Origin: FEN-680 sp036845225
GTDB taxonomy: Bacteria > Actinomycetota > Geothermincolia > Fen-727 > Anoxymicrobiaceae
Assembly (NCBI GenBank): GCA_036845225.1
Contig: DAIUEJ010000043.1
Span: 1-21,538, forward strand
Length of the DNA stretch: 21,538 nt
Reading direction: 5' to 3'
Below, piece after piece: positions 1 through 7,784 of the stretch. The translations under genes and the position numbers were made by a program. The notes under the pieces are model-generated. The model saw only the letters and a program-made list of their open reading frames with translations. It did no database searches and was not told where the DNA came from. Position 1 is the first letter of the stretch. Each line of letters starts with the position of its first letter.

Positions 1-57
1 TGCGAGAAGAACGGGATGGCGATGGTCATGACGGGCAGGCGCCACTTCAGGCACTGA
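1..57 (+). CDS. purH: PurH C-terminus (AICAR formyltransferase/IMP cyclohydrolase), partial
   Basis: Frame 1 is open from the window edge to the TGA at 55-57 and gives 18 residues ending MAMVMTGRRHFRH. Bifunctional PurH proteins characteristically end in a motif like 'AMxFTxxRHFRH', and this tail matches it closely. PurH catalyses the last two steps of IMP synthesis in the cytoplasm. Only the extreme C-terminus is visible, so the call rests on this one motif. The gene is on the same strand as the ATPase downstream, with 134 bp between them, and need not share its function. Confidence 0.72.
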   Translation, partial: CEKNGMAMVMTGRRHFRH

Positions 58-95
58 TCATTTAACACTCGCGTAACAAACTTGCCGCGGAAAAG

Positions 96-104
96 TGGTA
101 ATCT
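96..104 (+). promoter_or_regulatory. Candidate extended -10 promoter upstream of the P-type ATPase
   Basis: The string TGGTAATCT fits an extended -10 element (TGnTAATCT). It lies in the gap between purH and the ATPase gene. No good -35 hexamer sits 16-18 bp upstream, and the TTGCCG at 82-87 is too close. The call is weak. Confidence 0.25.
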
Positions 105-191
105 GGAGGGCGGCTGTTCAACTGACCCGCCGCACCTGCGCCAGGTTCTGACCTGCTGAAAGGGCGTGAGCGACCGGCCGTCCCCTGGGAC

Positions 192-3044
192 GTGTTCGAC
201 CATATGGACAAGGAGATCTACGCAAGCGACCAGCAGGCGGTCTTCAGCCTCCTCGGCACCTCGGCGGGGGGGCTGGATTCAAAGATTGCCGGCGAGCGCC
301 TCGAAGAGTACGGCGAAAATGTACTCGAGAAGAAGAGGGCCGTCCCGCTCTGGAAGAAGATCGGCGCCCAGTTCACACACCTCCTCGCGCTGCTTCTATG
401 GGCGGCGGGCATCTTCGCGATCTTCAGCGACCAGGTGCCTCTCGGCATCGCTTGTTTTCTGGTCATCGTAATAAACGCGGCCTTCTCTTTCTGGCAGGAG
501 TTCAGGGCGGAGAGAGCGGTGGAGAGCCTGGCCAAGATCCTGCCCCGCAAAGCGCGCGTCATGCGCGACGGCGAGGAGCTGGAAATTGATGCCGAGAAGC
601 TCGTCCCCGGCGACGTCATCATCTTCGAAGCGGGGAACAACGTGAGCGCCGACGCCAGGCTGGTCGAGGCTATGGAGATGCGCGTGGACAATTCCGCGCT
701 GACCGGCGAGTCGGAGCCGCAGATACGGCGCTCCGAGGGAATCGACGTGGAACAGGCGGGCCTCGCTGACCTCCCGAACCTGGTCTTCGCGGGCACAAGC
801 ATCGCAACAGGCAGCGGCAAGGCCCTGGTCTACGCGACGGGGATGAACACGGAGATAGGCAAGATCGCGAGCCTCACCCAGGGGGTCAAGGAGGAGAAGA
901 GCCCCCTGCAGATCGAGCTGGGCAACGTTTCGAAGGTCATCGCGGCTATCGCCATCACCGTCGGGCTCATCTTCTTCCTGCTGGGCCTTTTCATCGTCCA
1001 CCTTTCGAGGTCGGCGGCGTTCATATTCGCAATCGGACTGATAGTGGCCAACGTGCCCGAAGGCCTTCTGCCGACGGTATCCCTGGCTCTGGCAATGGGC
1101 ACGCAGCGGATGGCGAAACGACACGCGCTCATCAAGAAGCTCTCTTCCGTGGAGACCCTGGGAAGCACCACGGTCATCTGTACGGACAAGACCGGAACGC
1201 TCACCACGAACGAGATGACTGTCAGGGAGGTCTGGGTCGACGGGAGGGTATTCCACGTCTCGGGGGTCGGGTATGAACCAGTCGGTGACTTCGCCTGTGA
1301 AGGCAAGAAGTGCAGCGGGTCAGAACTTGACGCGATCAGAGAACTCATGCGGGTCGCTTCTTTCTGCAACAACTCCCGGCTCCTGCCCCCCAGGCCACCT
1401 GATAACGAGAAGTGGTCCATCCTGGGCGACCCGACCGAGGCTGCCCTGCTTGTCGTAGCCACGAAAGTGGGCTTCGAGTACGAGCAGGAATTGCGGAGCC
1501 ATCCCAGGCGCTACGAGCTGCCGTTCGACTCGCGCAGGAAGATGATGACCACCGTCAACCGCGTCAGTGGCCAGGAAGTGGAGGCGTTCGTAAAGGGCGC
1601 CCCGATGGAGACCCTGAAGCTGTGCCGGTCGATATGGTCGCCCGAAGGCGTGCGGCCTCTGACCGACGACGACAGGGCCAGGATTTCCGCTCAGAACGAC
1701 GATTACGCCAGGGACGCGTTGCGCGTCCTCGGGTTCGCCTACCGGGATTTGGGCACCGAACAGAAGCACTACGAAGTTGAGGAGACAGAGCAGGACCTGG
1801 TCTTCGTGGGGCTTGCGGCGATGCTCGACCCACCTCGCACTGAGGTGGAAGAGGCGCTCGACAAGTGCCGGACCGCGGGCATCAGGGTGATCATGATCAC
1901 CGGAGACTATGGGGTCACGGCCGAATCGATCGCACGGCGCATCCGGATGGTGAGCGGCCCGAACGTGCGCGTGGTGTCCGGGGTCGAGATAGACGAGATG
2001 ACGGAGGACGACCTCAAGGCTGTCCTCGATGAGCCCGAACTGATATTCGCGCGCGTGTCGCCGGAGCACAAGATGCGCGTCGCCCAGGCGCTGAAGGCAA
2101 AGGGCGAGATCGTGGCGATGACCGGAGACGGCGTGAACGACGCCCCCGCCCTCAAAGCCGCGGACATCGGCGTCGCGATGGGCATCGTGGGGACGGACGT
2201 CGCCCGGGAGGCCGCCGAGATGATCCTCACGGATGATAACTTCGCCTCCATCGTCAGCGCTGTGGAGGAAGGGCGGGCTGTCTATGACAACATCCGCAGG
2301 TTCATCACATATATCATCACGCACAACATCGCGGAAGCCATTCCTTACCTGCTGTACGTGATCATACGGATACCGCTGCCGCTGCTCGTAATGCAGATCC
2401 TTGCGATCGACCTCGGGAGCGACCTGATCCCCGCTCTTGCGCTTGGCACCGAAGAGCCCGAGCCCGGCGTGATGTCGCGGCCGCCGCGCTCCCAGCAGGA
2501 GCGCCTGCTCAACAAGAACGTGATCGCCCGCGCGTACGGGTTCCTTGGGCTGATAGAGGGCGCGGCGTGCATGGCCGCCTATTTCTTCGTCTTCTACCTG
2601 GCGGGGTGGCGCTTCTCCGCAGGAGTAGCGGGCTTGAACGCGCTCGCGTTCACAACCCCCAAGCAAGTGACCGTTACACACGTTTACATGATGGCGACGA
2701 CGGCATGCTTCGCCGGAATCGTGATCACCCAGATGGGCAACGGGTTCTCATGCCGCAGCAACAGGGAATCGATATTCAAGATAGGGTTTTTCACCAACAC
2801 GTTCTACCTGTGGGGCCTCGTCTCCGAGATCACCGTCCTGCTGGCCCTCATCTATGTGCCGGGCCTGAAGACGATCTTCAAGACCGCCCCGCTGAGCGGG
2901 TGGGTATGGCTGTTTATGTTGATAGGGCCCGTGGTTATACTGTTTGCGGAGGAGGGCCGGAAGGCCATCGTCCGTTTGATTATCAGGAAAGAATCGCAGG
3001 TAAAAGAAGTCGGTGTCGGCGAGCAGGAGAGGGAGGCGGCCTGA
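192..3044 (+). CDS. P-type cation-transporting ATPase, type IIC (Na+/K+-ATPase)-like
   Basis: This ATP-driven cation pump of the cytoplasmic membrane is full length (950 aa). Visible motifs are TGES (171-174, actuator), VPEGL (288-292, M4), DKTGTLT (332-338, phosphorylated Asp332), GDPTEAAL (412-419), KGAP (468-471), DPPR (546-549), MITGD (568-572) and TGDGVNDAP (644-652). Ten membrane segments are expected. The transport region resembles Na+/K+-ATPases rather than Ca2+ pumps: M5 has HNIAEAIP with Asn712 and Glu715, and M6 has IDLGSD with Asp740 and Asp744, the positions that bind Na+/K+ in animal enzymes. A His (711) replaces the usual Ser before the Asn. The start is uncertain: GTG 192 and ATG 204 both lack a clear Shine-Dalgarno. 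Two RCK potassium regulators follow, which fits K+/Na+ homeostasis. Substrate is inferred from residues, not proven. Confidence 0.93.
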   Translation: MFDHMDKEIYASDQQAVFSLLGTSAGGLDSKIAGERLEEYGENVLEKKRAVPLWKKIGAQFTHLLALLLWAAGIFAIFSDQVPLGIACFLVIVINAAFSFWQEFRAERAVESLAKILPRKARVMRDGEELEIDAEKLVPGDVIIFEAGNNVSADARLVEAMEMRVDNSALTGESEPQIRRSEGIDVEQAGLADLPNLVFAGTSIATGSGKALVYATGMNTEIGKIASLTQGVKEEKSPLQIELGNVSKVIAAIAITVGLIFFLLGLFIVHLSRSAAFIFAIGLIVANVPEGLLPTVSLALAMGTQRMAKRHALIKKLSSVETLGSTTVICTDKTGTLTTNEMTVREVWVDGRVFHVSGVGYEPVGDFACEGKKCSGSELDAIRELMRVASFCNNSRLLPPRPPDNEKWSILGDPTEAALLVVATKVGFEYEQELRSHPRRYELPFDSRRKMMTTVNRVSGQEVEAFVKGAPMETLKLCRSIWSPEGVRPLTDDDRARISAQNDDYARDALRVLGFAYRDLGTEQKHYEVEETEQDLVFVGLAAMLDPPRTEVEEALDKCRTAGIRVIMITGDYGVTAESIARRIRMVSGPNVRVVSGVEIDEMTEDDLKAVLDEPELIFARVSPEHKMRVAQALKAKGEIVAMTGDGVNDAPALKAADIGVAMGIVGTDVAREAAEMILTDDNFASIVSAVEEGRAVYDNIRRFITYIITHNIAEAIPYLLYVIIRIPLPLLVMQILAIDLGSDLIPALALGTEEPEPGVMSRPPRSQQERLLNKNVIARAYGFLGLIEGAACMAAYFFVFYLAGWRFSAGVAGLNALAFTTPKQVTVTHVYMMATTACFAGIVITQMGNGFSCRSNRESIFKIGFFTNTFYLWGLVSEITVLLALIYVPGLKTIFKTAPLSGWVWLFMLIGPVVILFAEEGRKAIVRLIIRKESQVKEVGVGEQEREAA

Positions 3045-3090
3045 TGCTGCCTGCTGTCATGCTCGCAATGAGCCGGGGGGATGAGGAGAC

Positions 3091-3741
3091 ATGCATGTAG
3101 TGATCATGGGGTGCGGCAGGGCCGGGGCGCGGCTGGCCAGGCGTCTGGAGCACGATGGCCACAGCGTCGCGGTCATAGACAAGAACCCGACCGCTTTCCA
3201 CCTTCTGGGCCTGGACTTCAAGGGCACCACTGTGACCGGGATCGGGTTCGACCCGAACGTCCTGATAGCGGCGGGAATAGAGAGGGCGGACTCGTACGTC
3301 GCGGTCTCGAGCGGAGACAACTCGAACATCGTCTCATCGATAGTCGCCAAGGACGTATTCCACGTCCCCAAAGTCATCACCCGCATCTACGACCCGCAGC
3401 GGGCCCAGATCTACAGGCGCATGGGCATCCCGACGGTTGCGCCGGTAACATGGGGCATCAACAAGATAATGGACCTGCTCTTCCTGCACAGGAGCCACTC
3501 CAGGGACACCTTCGGTAATGGGGAGGTCGAGCTGATGGAGCTGCGCGTCCCCGAGATGCTGGCAGGCCGCATGATACGGGAGTTCGAGGTCCCGGGCGAG
3601 ATACACGTGGCTTCGATAGAGAGGCTCGGCCGTGCTTTCATGCCCGTCGCCGGCACCAAGTTCGAGCAGGACGACATAGTCAACGTCATAGTCCTTCGCG
3701 AAAGCATGGACAAGTACAAGAAGATGTTCTTCATCACCTGA
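3091..3741 (+). CDS. TrkA/RCK-type potassium uptake regulator (first of two)
   Basis: This is a 216-aa cytoplasmic TrkA-family protein. The N-terminal Rossmann fold (about 1-130) begins right at the start codon with a GxGxxG loop (GCGRAG, residues 7-12), and an Asp ends strand 2 (VIDKNP), as expected for NAD(H) binding. The C-terminal part (about 140-216) looks like a TrkA-C ligand-binding domain. Proteins of this family gate Trk/Ktr-type K+ channels or related transporters in response to nucleotides. ATG 3091 is supported by the position of the glycine loop. The AGGAG at 3084-3088 lies only 2 nt from the ATG, so the G-run at 3075-3080 may act as the ribosome site instead. It lies 46 bp after the ATPase gene and 57 bp before a second TrkA protein. 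No membrane partner is present in the window. Confidence 0.88.
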   Translation: MHVVIMGCGRAGARLARRLEHDGHSVAVIDKNPTAFHLLGLDFKGTTVTGIGFDPNVLIAAGIERADSYVAVSSGDNSNIVSSIVAKDVFHVPKVITRIYDPQRAQIYRRMGIPTVAPVTWGINKIMDLLFLHRSHSRDTFGNGEVELMELRVPEMLAGRMIREFEVPGEIHVASIERLGRAFMPVAGTKFEQDDIVNVIVLRESMDKYKKMFFIT

Positions 3742-3798
3742 TGGGCGCTGTGCCCTGCCCGGGCGTGTCGACGCGCGGGCGCGACAAGGGGGTTTGTG

Positions 3799-4506
3799 AT
3801 GCGGGTAGTGATAGCCGGTGGAGGTATCGTAGGGTCCTTCCTCGCTAACATACTCAGGGAGAAGAACGAGGTAGCCCTTATCGAGCAGAACCTCGATCGG
3901 GCGCGCCAACTCGAATCCGACCTCGCGGATGTTCGAGTCATCTCCGAGGACGCTTGCGAACCGTGGGTCCTCGAGATGGCGGGCGTAAAGGACAGCGGGC
4001 TCGTGGTCGCTGTCACCGGCGACGACGAGGACAACCTGGTCATTTCGTACCTCGCCAAGTTCGAGTACGACGTCCCACAGGTGATTGCCCGCGTCAACAA
4101 CCCCGTGAACCGCTGGCTGTTCACCAAAGTCTGGGGCGTCGACGTGGAGGTCAGCACCCCTGACATCATCGCCAAGATAATCGAGGAAGAGACGACGCTC
4201 GGGGAGGTCGTGACCGTCATGAAGCTGCAGTCGAGCGAGGTGGGGCTGGTGGAGATCACCCTGCCGCCCGACGCCCAGGCGCTGGGCAAGAAGCTCTCCG
4301 AGCTTCAGATGCCGCCCGAAACCCTTGTCGTCACGGTGGTCCACGAGGACGCCATGACTATCCCGAACGCGGATACGGTGTTCAAAGCGGGAGACAAGGT
4401 CCTGGCTATCACGAACGTCAACAACCGGGACGCGCTCGAACGCATCCTGGGGCACCCGGGGTGGGCCGGCATACACTGTCTACCGGATGTAGATACCTGC
4501 GACTAG
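3799..4506 (+). CDS. TrkA/RCK-type potassium uptake regulator (second of two)
   Basis: This 235-aa TrkA-family protein has the Rossmann loop GGGIVG near residues 7-12, a Glu ending strand 2 (ALIEQN), a TrkA-N domain to about residue 135, and a TrkA-C domain at about 145-225 (LGKKLSELQMP, then a VLAITN strand). A GTG lies immediately upstream at 3796. ATG 3799 is preferred because AAGGGGG (3786-3792) is then 6 nt away rather than 3. The tandem arrangement with the previous gene suggests the two form a heteromeric RCK ring or arose by duplication. They are clearly diverged in sequence. The GC-rich gap before the gene (3742-3798) can fold into a small TGTCG/CGACA hairpin but has no T-tract, so I do not call a terminator. 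Expected role: nucleotide-sensing control of a K+ transporter encoded elsewhere. Confidence 0.88.
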   Translation: MRVVIAGGGIVGSFLANILREKNEVALIEQNLDRARQLESDLADVRVISEDACEPWVLEMAGVKDSGLVVAVTGDDEDNLVISYLAKFEYDVPQVIARVNNPVNRWLFTKVWGVDVEVSTPDIIAKIIEEETTLGEVVTVMKLQSSEVGLVEITLPPDAQALGKKLSELQMPPETLVVTVVHEDAMTIPNADTVFKAGDKVLAITNVNNRDALERILGHPGWAGIHCLPDVDTCD

Positions 4507-4537
4507 CCGTCTTGCCCGATAGAGGAAAGGAGCCGTC

Positions 4538-4906
4538 ATGAGCGTCAAGGGGAGGACCGTGCGGGAGTTCCAGTCGACGGAAGACGTCTGGGACATCGCC
4601 GATAGATGGGCGGCGATGACAGGCTACGAGATCGTCGCGCAGGACCAGAACTCGAGGGTGTACCAGCGGGGCAAGGGGTTATGGGTGGCGCCTCAGCGAG
4701 TGCAGCTCACCTGGACCGGGCAGGGTTACCGGCTAGAGGGTTACGTGTACCTCGCGACGTTCAACCGCATCATGACACTCTACCTGATGCCACCCGAGAT
4801 GATCATCGACAAGGGTGGCTTCGTTGGCTTGATACCGCGAAACAGGGCGCGCGAGGACACCAACAAGCTGCTGGTGAGCCTGAACGTCCAGCCCCTCATC
4901 ACTTAA
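4538..4906 (+). CDS. Hypothetical protein, 122 aa, probably cytoplasmic
   Basis: I do not recognise this family. The product has no signal peptide or membrane segment. It alternates short polar helices at the N-terminus (about 8-28, 'EDVWDIADRWAAMTGY') with a run of beta-like strands (33-85) rich in aromatic residues, then a basic segment RNRAREDTNK near the C-terminus. The size and strand pattern resemble a small single-domain fold, perhaps a compact beta-sheet protein that binds a ligand or partner, but this is only shape reading. AGGAAAGGAG at 4523-4532 gives a good ribosome site for ATG 4538. It lies 31 bp after the second TrkA gene on the same strand and is probably cotranscribed, so a role linked to the ion-transport genes is possible. 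Confidence 0.8.
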   Translation: MSVKGRTVREFQSTEDVWDIADRWAAMTGYEIVAQDQNSRVYQRGKGLWVAPQRVQLTWTGQGYRLEGYVYLATFNRIMTLYLMPPEMIIDKGGFVGLIPRNRAREDTNKLLVSLNVQPLIT

Positions 4907-4953
4907 CACGAGGGGTCAGGTCCTTTTTCTTAAGTAGAGACACAGGAGGATAC

Positions 4954-5928
4954 ATGCCGGCTGAAGAGCGCCTCCGGATCGATGCCCACGTGCACCTCCT
5001 CGCCGTGGACGAGGCGAAGCACAAGTGCTACATCGCGCCTTCCAGGAGGAAAGGCCTGGAGGCACGGTATCTCCAGGCGGTCTCCGGTGTCAGCTCGCGC
5101 GTGAGCGACGAGGTGTTCGACATAGCTTACGTCGATCACCTCGCCGGCCTGGTCAGGGAGGCTCGCTTCCTGGACAAGGCCCTTGTCTTCGGCATGGACG
5201 GCCTCTACGACGGGCAGGGGAGACTCGATCGGCGCACCGAGATCCTCGTATCCAACGACTGGGCCATGGAGGCGGTGAGCCGTCACCCGGACGTTCTTCT
5301 CTTCGGGGCGAGCATCCACCCCGCGCGCCCGGACGCGCTGGACGAGCTGGACAGGTGCGCGGGCGAGGGAGCCCTGTGCGTCAAGTGGGTCCCACCGTCC
5401 ATGGGCATTGACCCTTCGGACGCCCGGTACGTCCCGTTCTACCAGCGTATGAAGGAGCACGGGCTCGTTCTCACCAGCCACACCGGCTACGAACACTCCG
5501 TCTTCGTGGCCGACCAGTCGCTCGGGGACCCCGAGCACCTGCGCCTGCCGCTGGAGATCGGGCTCACGGTCGTCGCGGGACATGCGGGAACGAGCGGCTT
5601 CTACCACAGGGTCGAGTACCTGCCCAACCTGCTGAGACTGTGCGAGGAGTTCGAGCACATCTACGCAGATACCTCCGCGCTCGCGAACCCTGTCCGGTTC
5701 TCCTACCGGGAGAGAGTCCTCTCTCCGCCGCTGGTCGACCGGCTCATCCAGGGGACCGATTACCCGGTCCCGCCGATGCCCCTTCTCTGGCCGCGCGCCC
5801 TGGGTGCGTTGAAAGCAGCAAACATCCAACTCACGCGGAACCCGTTCGACCGTGACTACCTGGGCAAGATCGGAGCGGGTTTCCCTCTCGAGCAGTTCTA
5901 CCGCGGCTACGACGTTTTCCTCAAATAA
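4954..5928 (+). CDS. Amidohydrolase-2 family metal-dependent hydrolase (TIM barrel)
   Basis: This 324-aa protein of the amidohydrolase superfamily has metal ligands in the expected order: DAHVH on strand 1 (His12, His14), a lysine on the mid-barrel strand (CVKW, Lys144), SHTG (His176), AGHAG (His210) and the strand-8 Asp in QGTDYP (Asp269). Family members hydrolyse or decarboxylate small amides, lactones or aromatic acids. The substrate cannot be read from the sequence. ATG 4954 is chosen because AGGAGG (4944-4949) precedes it at a good distance and the metal motif follows at residue 10. A much longer open frame runs upstream, but it overlaps the previous gene and has no support. The gene follows the 122-aa protein by 47 bp and probably ends the left operon. 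Its link to cation transport is unclear. Confidence 0.87.
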   Translation: MPAEERLRIDAHVHLLAVDEAKHKCYIAPSRRKGLEARYLQAVSGVSSRVSDEVFDIAYVDHLAGLVREARFLDKALVFGMDGLYDGQGRLDRRTEILVSNDWAMEAVSRHPDVLLFGASIHPARPDALDELDRCAGEGALCVKWVPPSMGIDPSDARYVPFYQRMKEHGLVLTSHTGYEHSVFVADQSLGDPEHLRLPLEIGLTVVAGHAGTSGFYHRVEYLPNLLRLCEEFEHIYADTSALANPVRFSYRERVLSPPLVDRLIQGTDYPVPPMPLLWPRALGALKAANIQLTRNPFDRDYLGKIGAGFPLEQFYRGYDVFLK

Positions 5929-6037
5929 GCATTAGCTGCTTGTTGTTTCCTGATTTCTCGTTCCCCGGCAGGAATCCCGGCCCGCGGGTTTAATCTGACA
6001 CCTGGCAAGTTTCAGGCAGGCAACACCCGGGAGAACG

Positions 6038-6313
6038 ATGATGCGAGACGCACTCAGCATACCGCTCGCGGGCCGCGGGCCGAGGACGGAGGGAAGGCGG
6101 GTTCTATCGGTTTTCAACCAGCGCGGCCTGGTCAACGCCGTGCTGGCCTGGGCGATTACCTACGGCGGCGTACTCCTGGGGAGCGCCTTGCTGGGCACCA
6201 TCGACAACAGGGCGATCGCGGCTCTCGTGGTGGAGCTCTCGTTCTTCATCGTCCCTGTCGCCGTGGTCAGCGCGGTTTCGCTGTGGGCGTTCATCCTGCC
6301 TAACGCAGCTTAA
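6038..6313 (+). CDS. Small two-helix membrane protein, 91 aa, unknown
   Basis: I do not recognise a family. The N-terminal 25 residues are basic and probably cytoplasmic, with several Arg. Two hydrophobic helices follow (about 32-53 and 60-87), separated by the short polar turn TIDNRA. ATG 6038 and ATG 6041 are adjacent, and GGGAG at 6029-6033 can serve either. The gene stands 109 bp from the amidohydrolase, so it may have its own promoter: a TTTAATCTGAC string at 5989-5999 is -10-like but has no convincing -35. A strong hairpin terminator begins 10 bp after the stop codon, which supports a real gene end here. Confidence 0.65.
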   Translation: MMRDALSIPLAGRGPRTEGRRVLSVFNQRGLVNAVLAWAITYGGVLLGSALLGTIDNRAIAALVVELSFFIVPVAVVSAVSLWAFILPNAA

Positions 6314-6323
6314 AGGGAAAGAA

Positions 6324-6349
6324 AAAGCGGGCGCCGGAGCGCCCGCTTT
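6324..6349. terminator. Bidirectional rho-independent terminator
   Basis: An 8-bp GC stem (6327-6334 with 6339-6346) encloses the loop CGGA, extended by AAA/TTT pairs. Downstream on plus is TTTGTTGTTT; on minus it is TTTTTCTTTCC, the better T-tract. It lies between the convergent gene ends at 6313 (plus) and 6370 (minus) and can serve both. Confidence 0.9.
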
Positions 6350-6369
6350 GTTGTTTCAACGCTGAAGCC

Positions 6370-7374
6370 TCAAGCAGCAGGCTTCTTCCTTGCGAACCAG
6401 ATGCCCCCAATCGCGGTCAGGATGACTCCCAGGATAAGAAATACCAGCGGGATATACAGCCCGACCATTTTCAGGAGAGCGAAGTTCTCAGCCGTCTCGT
6501 CCATGACCTTCGCGACGTTCTCAGCTATCTGCTCGAAGTGGATGCTGGCGAGCTTGATCGTGCCCAGGCCCAGAGCCGAGGCATCGATAGAGTACTCGTC
6601 GGTGTTGCTCTGCACCGAGACGATCGAACCCGTGCGAGGCTCCGCGACGAGGGTAGCGGTAGTCTTCTTCATGTAAGTGATCGGATATTTCGCCGTGTCC
6701 GAAAGGCCGGCAAGGCTCGCCGGGTTGACCCCCGGCATGCTCGCCGCAAGCGCCTTGATCTGCGCGCCGGTCAGTGACTTGGGAAGCCCGAGCGGCGGGT
6801 TGATTGTCGGCTCGGCGGGTCCGGTCGCCAAGAAGACGAAGCACTCGGTCGCAGGGGTCGTGAGCCCGGTGACCTTCGTGGTCTTTACGAACTTGGCGGG
6901 GCCCGTCCTGCCGAGGTCATCGCTCCACATCTGGTACGTCTGCTTCTTCACGCCGATGGGGAGGATCGGATAGAGGCCCTTCCGGTTGGCGTCTGCGCCG
7001 TGGTCGGCGACGTTCATTGAAGTTTTGCGGTCGAGGGCGTAGTACATCGTGGTGTTGATGAACGGCTCGACCCTGGGTCCGACCGCCTTCGTGGTCTCCT
7101 TGATGACGGCAACCGAGCTCGAGCTCTTGGAAGGCTGGCTCACGTCGCGCCGTACGATGGAGAGAGGTATCTTCACTGTCAGCTCCGGAGGCAACAGAGC
7201 CAGCGACGTAGGATCGACGTTGAGGCTCAGAACACCGTCATAGACGGAGGTCACGTCGATCGTGTCAGGGACCTTAACCACCGCGCCGACGACACCCCAC
7301 TTCCAGATGGGCGCAAGGATGAGAATCACAAGCCCGATGATCAGAATCACGAGTGCTGCCTTAGACCGTCCCAT
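6370..7374 (-). CDS. DUF3068 / PorA-family membrane-anchored protein
   Basis: This 334-aa protein has one membrane helix at each end: about 7-28 (ALVILIIGLVILILAP) and about 302-327 (LYIPLVFLILGVILTAIGG), then a basic tail RKKPAA. The large middle domain is therefore outside the cell. Inside it, 'YYALDRKTS', 'YPILPIGVKKQTYQMW' and a downstream 'TTKVTGL' strand match the pattern I know from the actinobacterial DUF3068/PorA family. The 'porin' name comes from corynebacterial annotation and should not be taken as function here. ATG 7374 is preferred over the upstream in-frame start because AGGAGGG lies directly before it on the minus strand (7379-7385) and the helix begins 6 residues later. The gene is monocistronic, convergent with the left operon and divergent from the glycan operon. 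Confidence 0.8.
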   Translation of the reverse strand: MGRSKAALVILIIGLVILILAPIWKWGVVGAVVKVPDTIDVTSVYDGVLSLNVDPTSLALLPPELTVKIPLSIVRRDVSQPSKSSSSVAVIKETTKAVGPRVEPFINTTMYYALDRKTSMNVADHGADANRKGLYPILPIGVKKQTYQMWSDDLGRTGPAKFVKTTKVTGLTTPATECFVFLATGPAEPTINPPLGLPKSLTGAQIKALAASMPGVNPASLAGLSDTAKYPITYMKKTTATLVAEPRTGSIVSVQSNTDEYSIDASALGLGTIKLASIHFEQIAENVAKVMDETAENFALLKMVGLYIPLVFLILGVILTAIGGIWFARKKPAA

Positions 7375-7697
7375 TTGACCCTCCTTTGAGAACCCCCCGC
7401 CTGGCACCGCGCGCCCTATGCCGCTCCGGCACGCACGTGCAGGTGGCGTTCCTAACCAGCCCCGGCCGAGATGCGGTATCCGGCACAAACTCCCCAGACA
7501 CCCGCTACGCAAACATTATATACTAATTTTTCACACAATTGCCCCATTATCAACACTTCTGGCAAATGTGATCCGGAATCGGTGCCGAGGCCGTGTGCGC
7601 AACCTATACCATGGGCGTCTGTGGTGCTAGGCTGATACCTGCCCCCGGGCGCAAATCCGTCCTGTCAGGATGGCACGTCCCGGAGGAGGCCGGCCCG
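7375..7697. other. Intergenic region without a supported gene
   Basis: This is the divergent gap between the minus-strand DUF3068 gene and the plus-strand acyltransferase. It holds the AT-rich island with a minus-strand TATAAT at 7515-7520 and a short perfect hairpin (TCCT/AGGA with a 3-nt loop) near 7658-7668. Short open frames here have no coding character. I looked for riboswitch-like conserved cores between 7600 and 7760 and recognised none. Confidence 0.6.
7515..7520 (-). promoter_or_regulatory. Candidate -10 box for the DUF3068 gene
   Basis: The minus strand reads TATAAT inside an AT-rich island (7514-7541) that stands out from the GC-rich surroundings. A start about 7 nt downstream would leave a 5' leader of about 130 nt. 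No consensus -35 lies at 16-18 bp, so the element is tentative. Confidence 0.35.
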
Positions 7698-7757
7698 ATG
7701 CGAGGGTCGACAGCGAACGAGAGCAAGGGTATGCGATATGTCCCGGCAACCATGTAG
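7698..7757 (+). other. Short ORF in frame with the acyltransferase, closed by a single TAG
   Basis: ATG 7698 has the best Shine-Dalgarno of the region: GGAGGAGG at 7682-7689, 8 nt away. It opens a 19-codon frame ending at TAG 7755-7757. This frame is the same as that of the acyltransferase, whose first usable codon (TTG 7764) comes 6 nt later. The ORF could be the original N-terminus of the acyltransferase cut by an amber mutation or sequencing error, or a leader peptide that passes ribosomes on by reinitiation. The sequence alone does not decide between these. Confidence 0.45.
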
Positions 7758-7784
7758 TCCATCTTGTCTCAGGGCGGACCAGCT

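Noticed and set aside
82..104. TTGCCG and TAATCT as a -35/-10 pair
   Set aside because: The spacing is only 11 bp; only the extended -10 is kept as a weak candidate.
1320..2681. Long minus-strand open frame (453 codons) opposite the ATPase gene
   Set aside because: It is rich in His, Arg, Gly and Asp without domain pattern, while the plus strand carries all P-type ATPase motifs. It is a shadow caused by high-GC codon use.
3334..4476. Minus-strand open frame spanning both TrkA genes
   Set aside because: It has no family motif and lies opposite two clear Rossmann-fold proteins, including their intergenic gap.
4606..4953. Upstream extension of the amidohydrolase frame
   Set aside because: It overlaps the 122-aa gene in another frame and lacks family likeness; AGGAGG and DAHVH place the start at 4954.
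7600..7760. Possible riboswitch before the acyltransferase
   Set aside because: Short hairpins exist, but I could not match any conserved core (c-di-GMP, ZTP, SAM, cobalamin or others).
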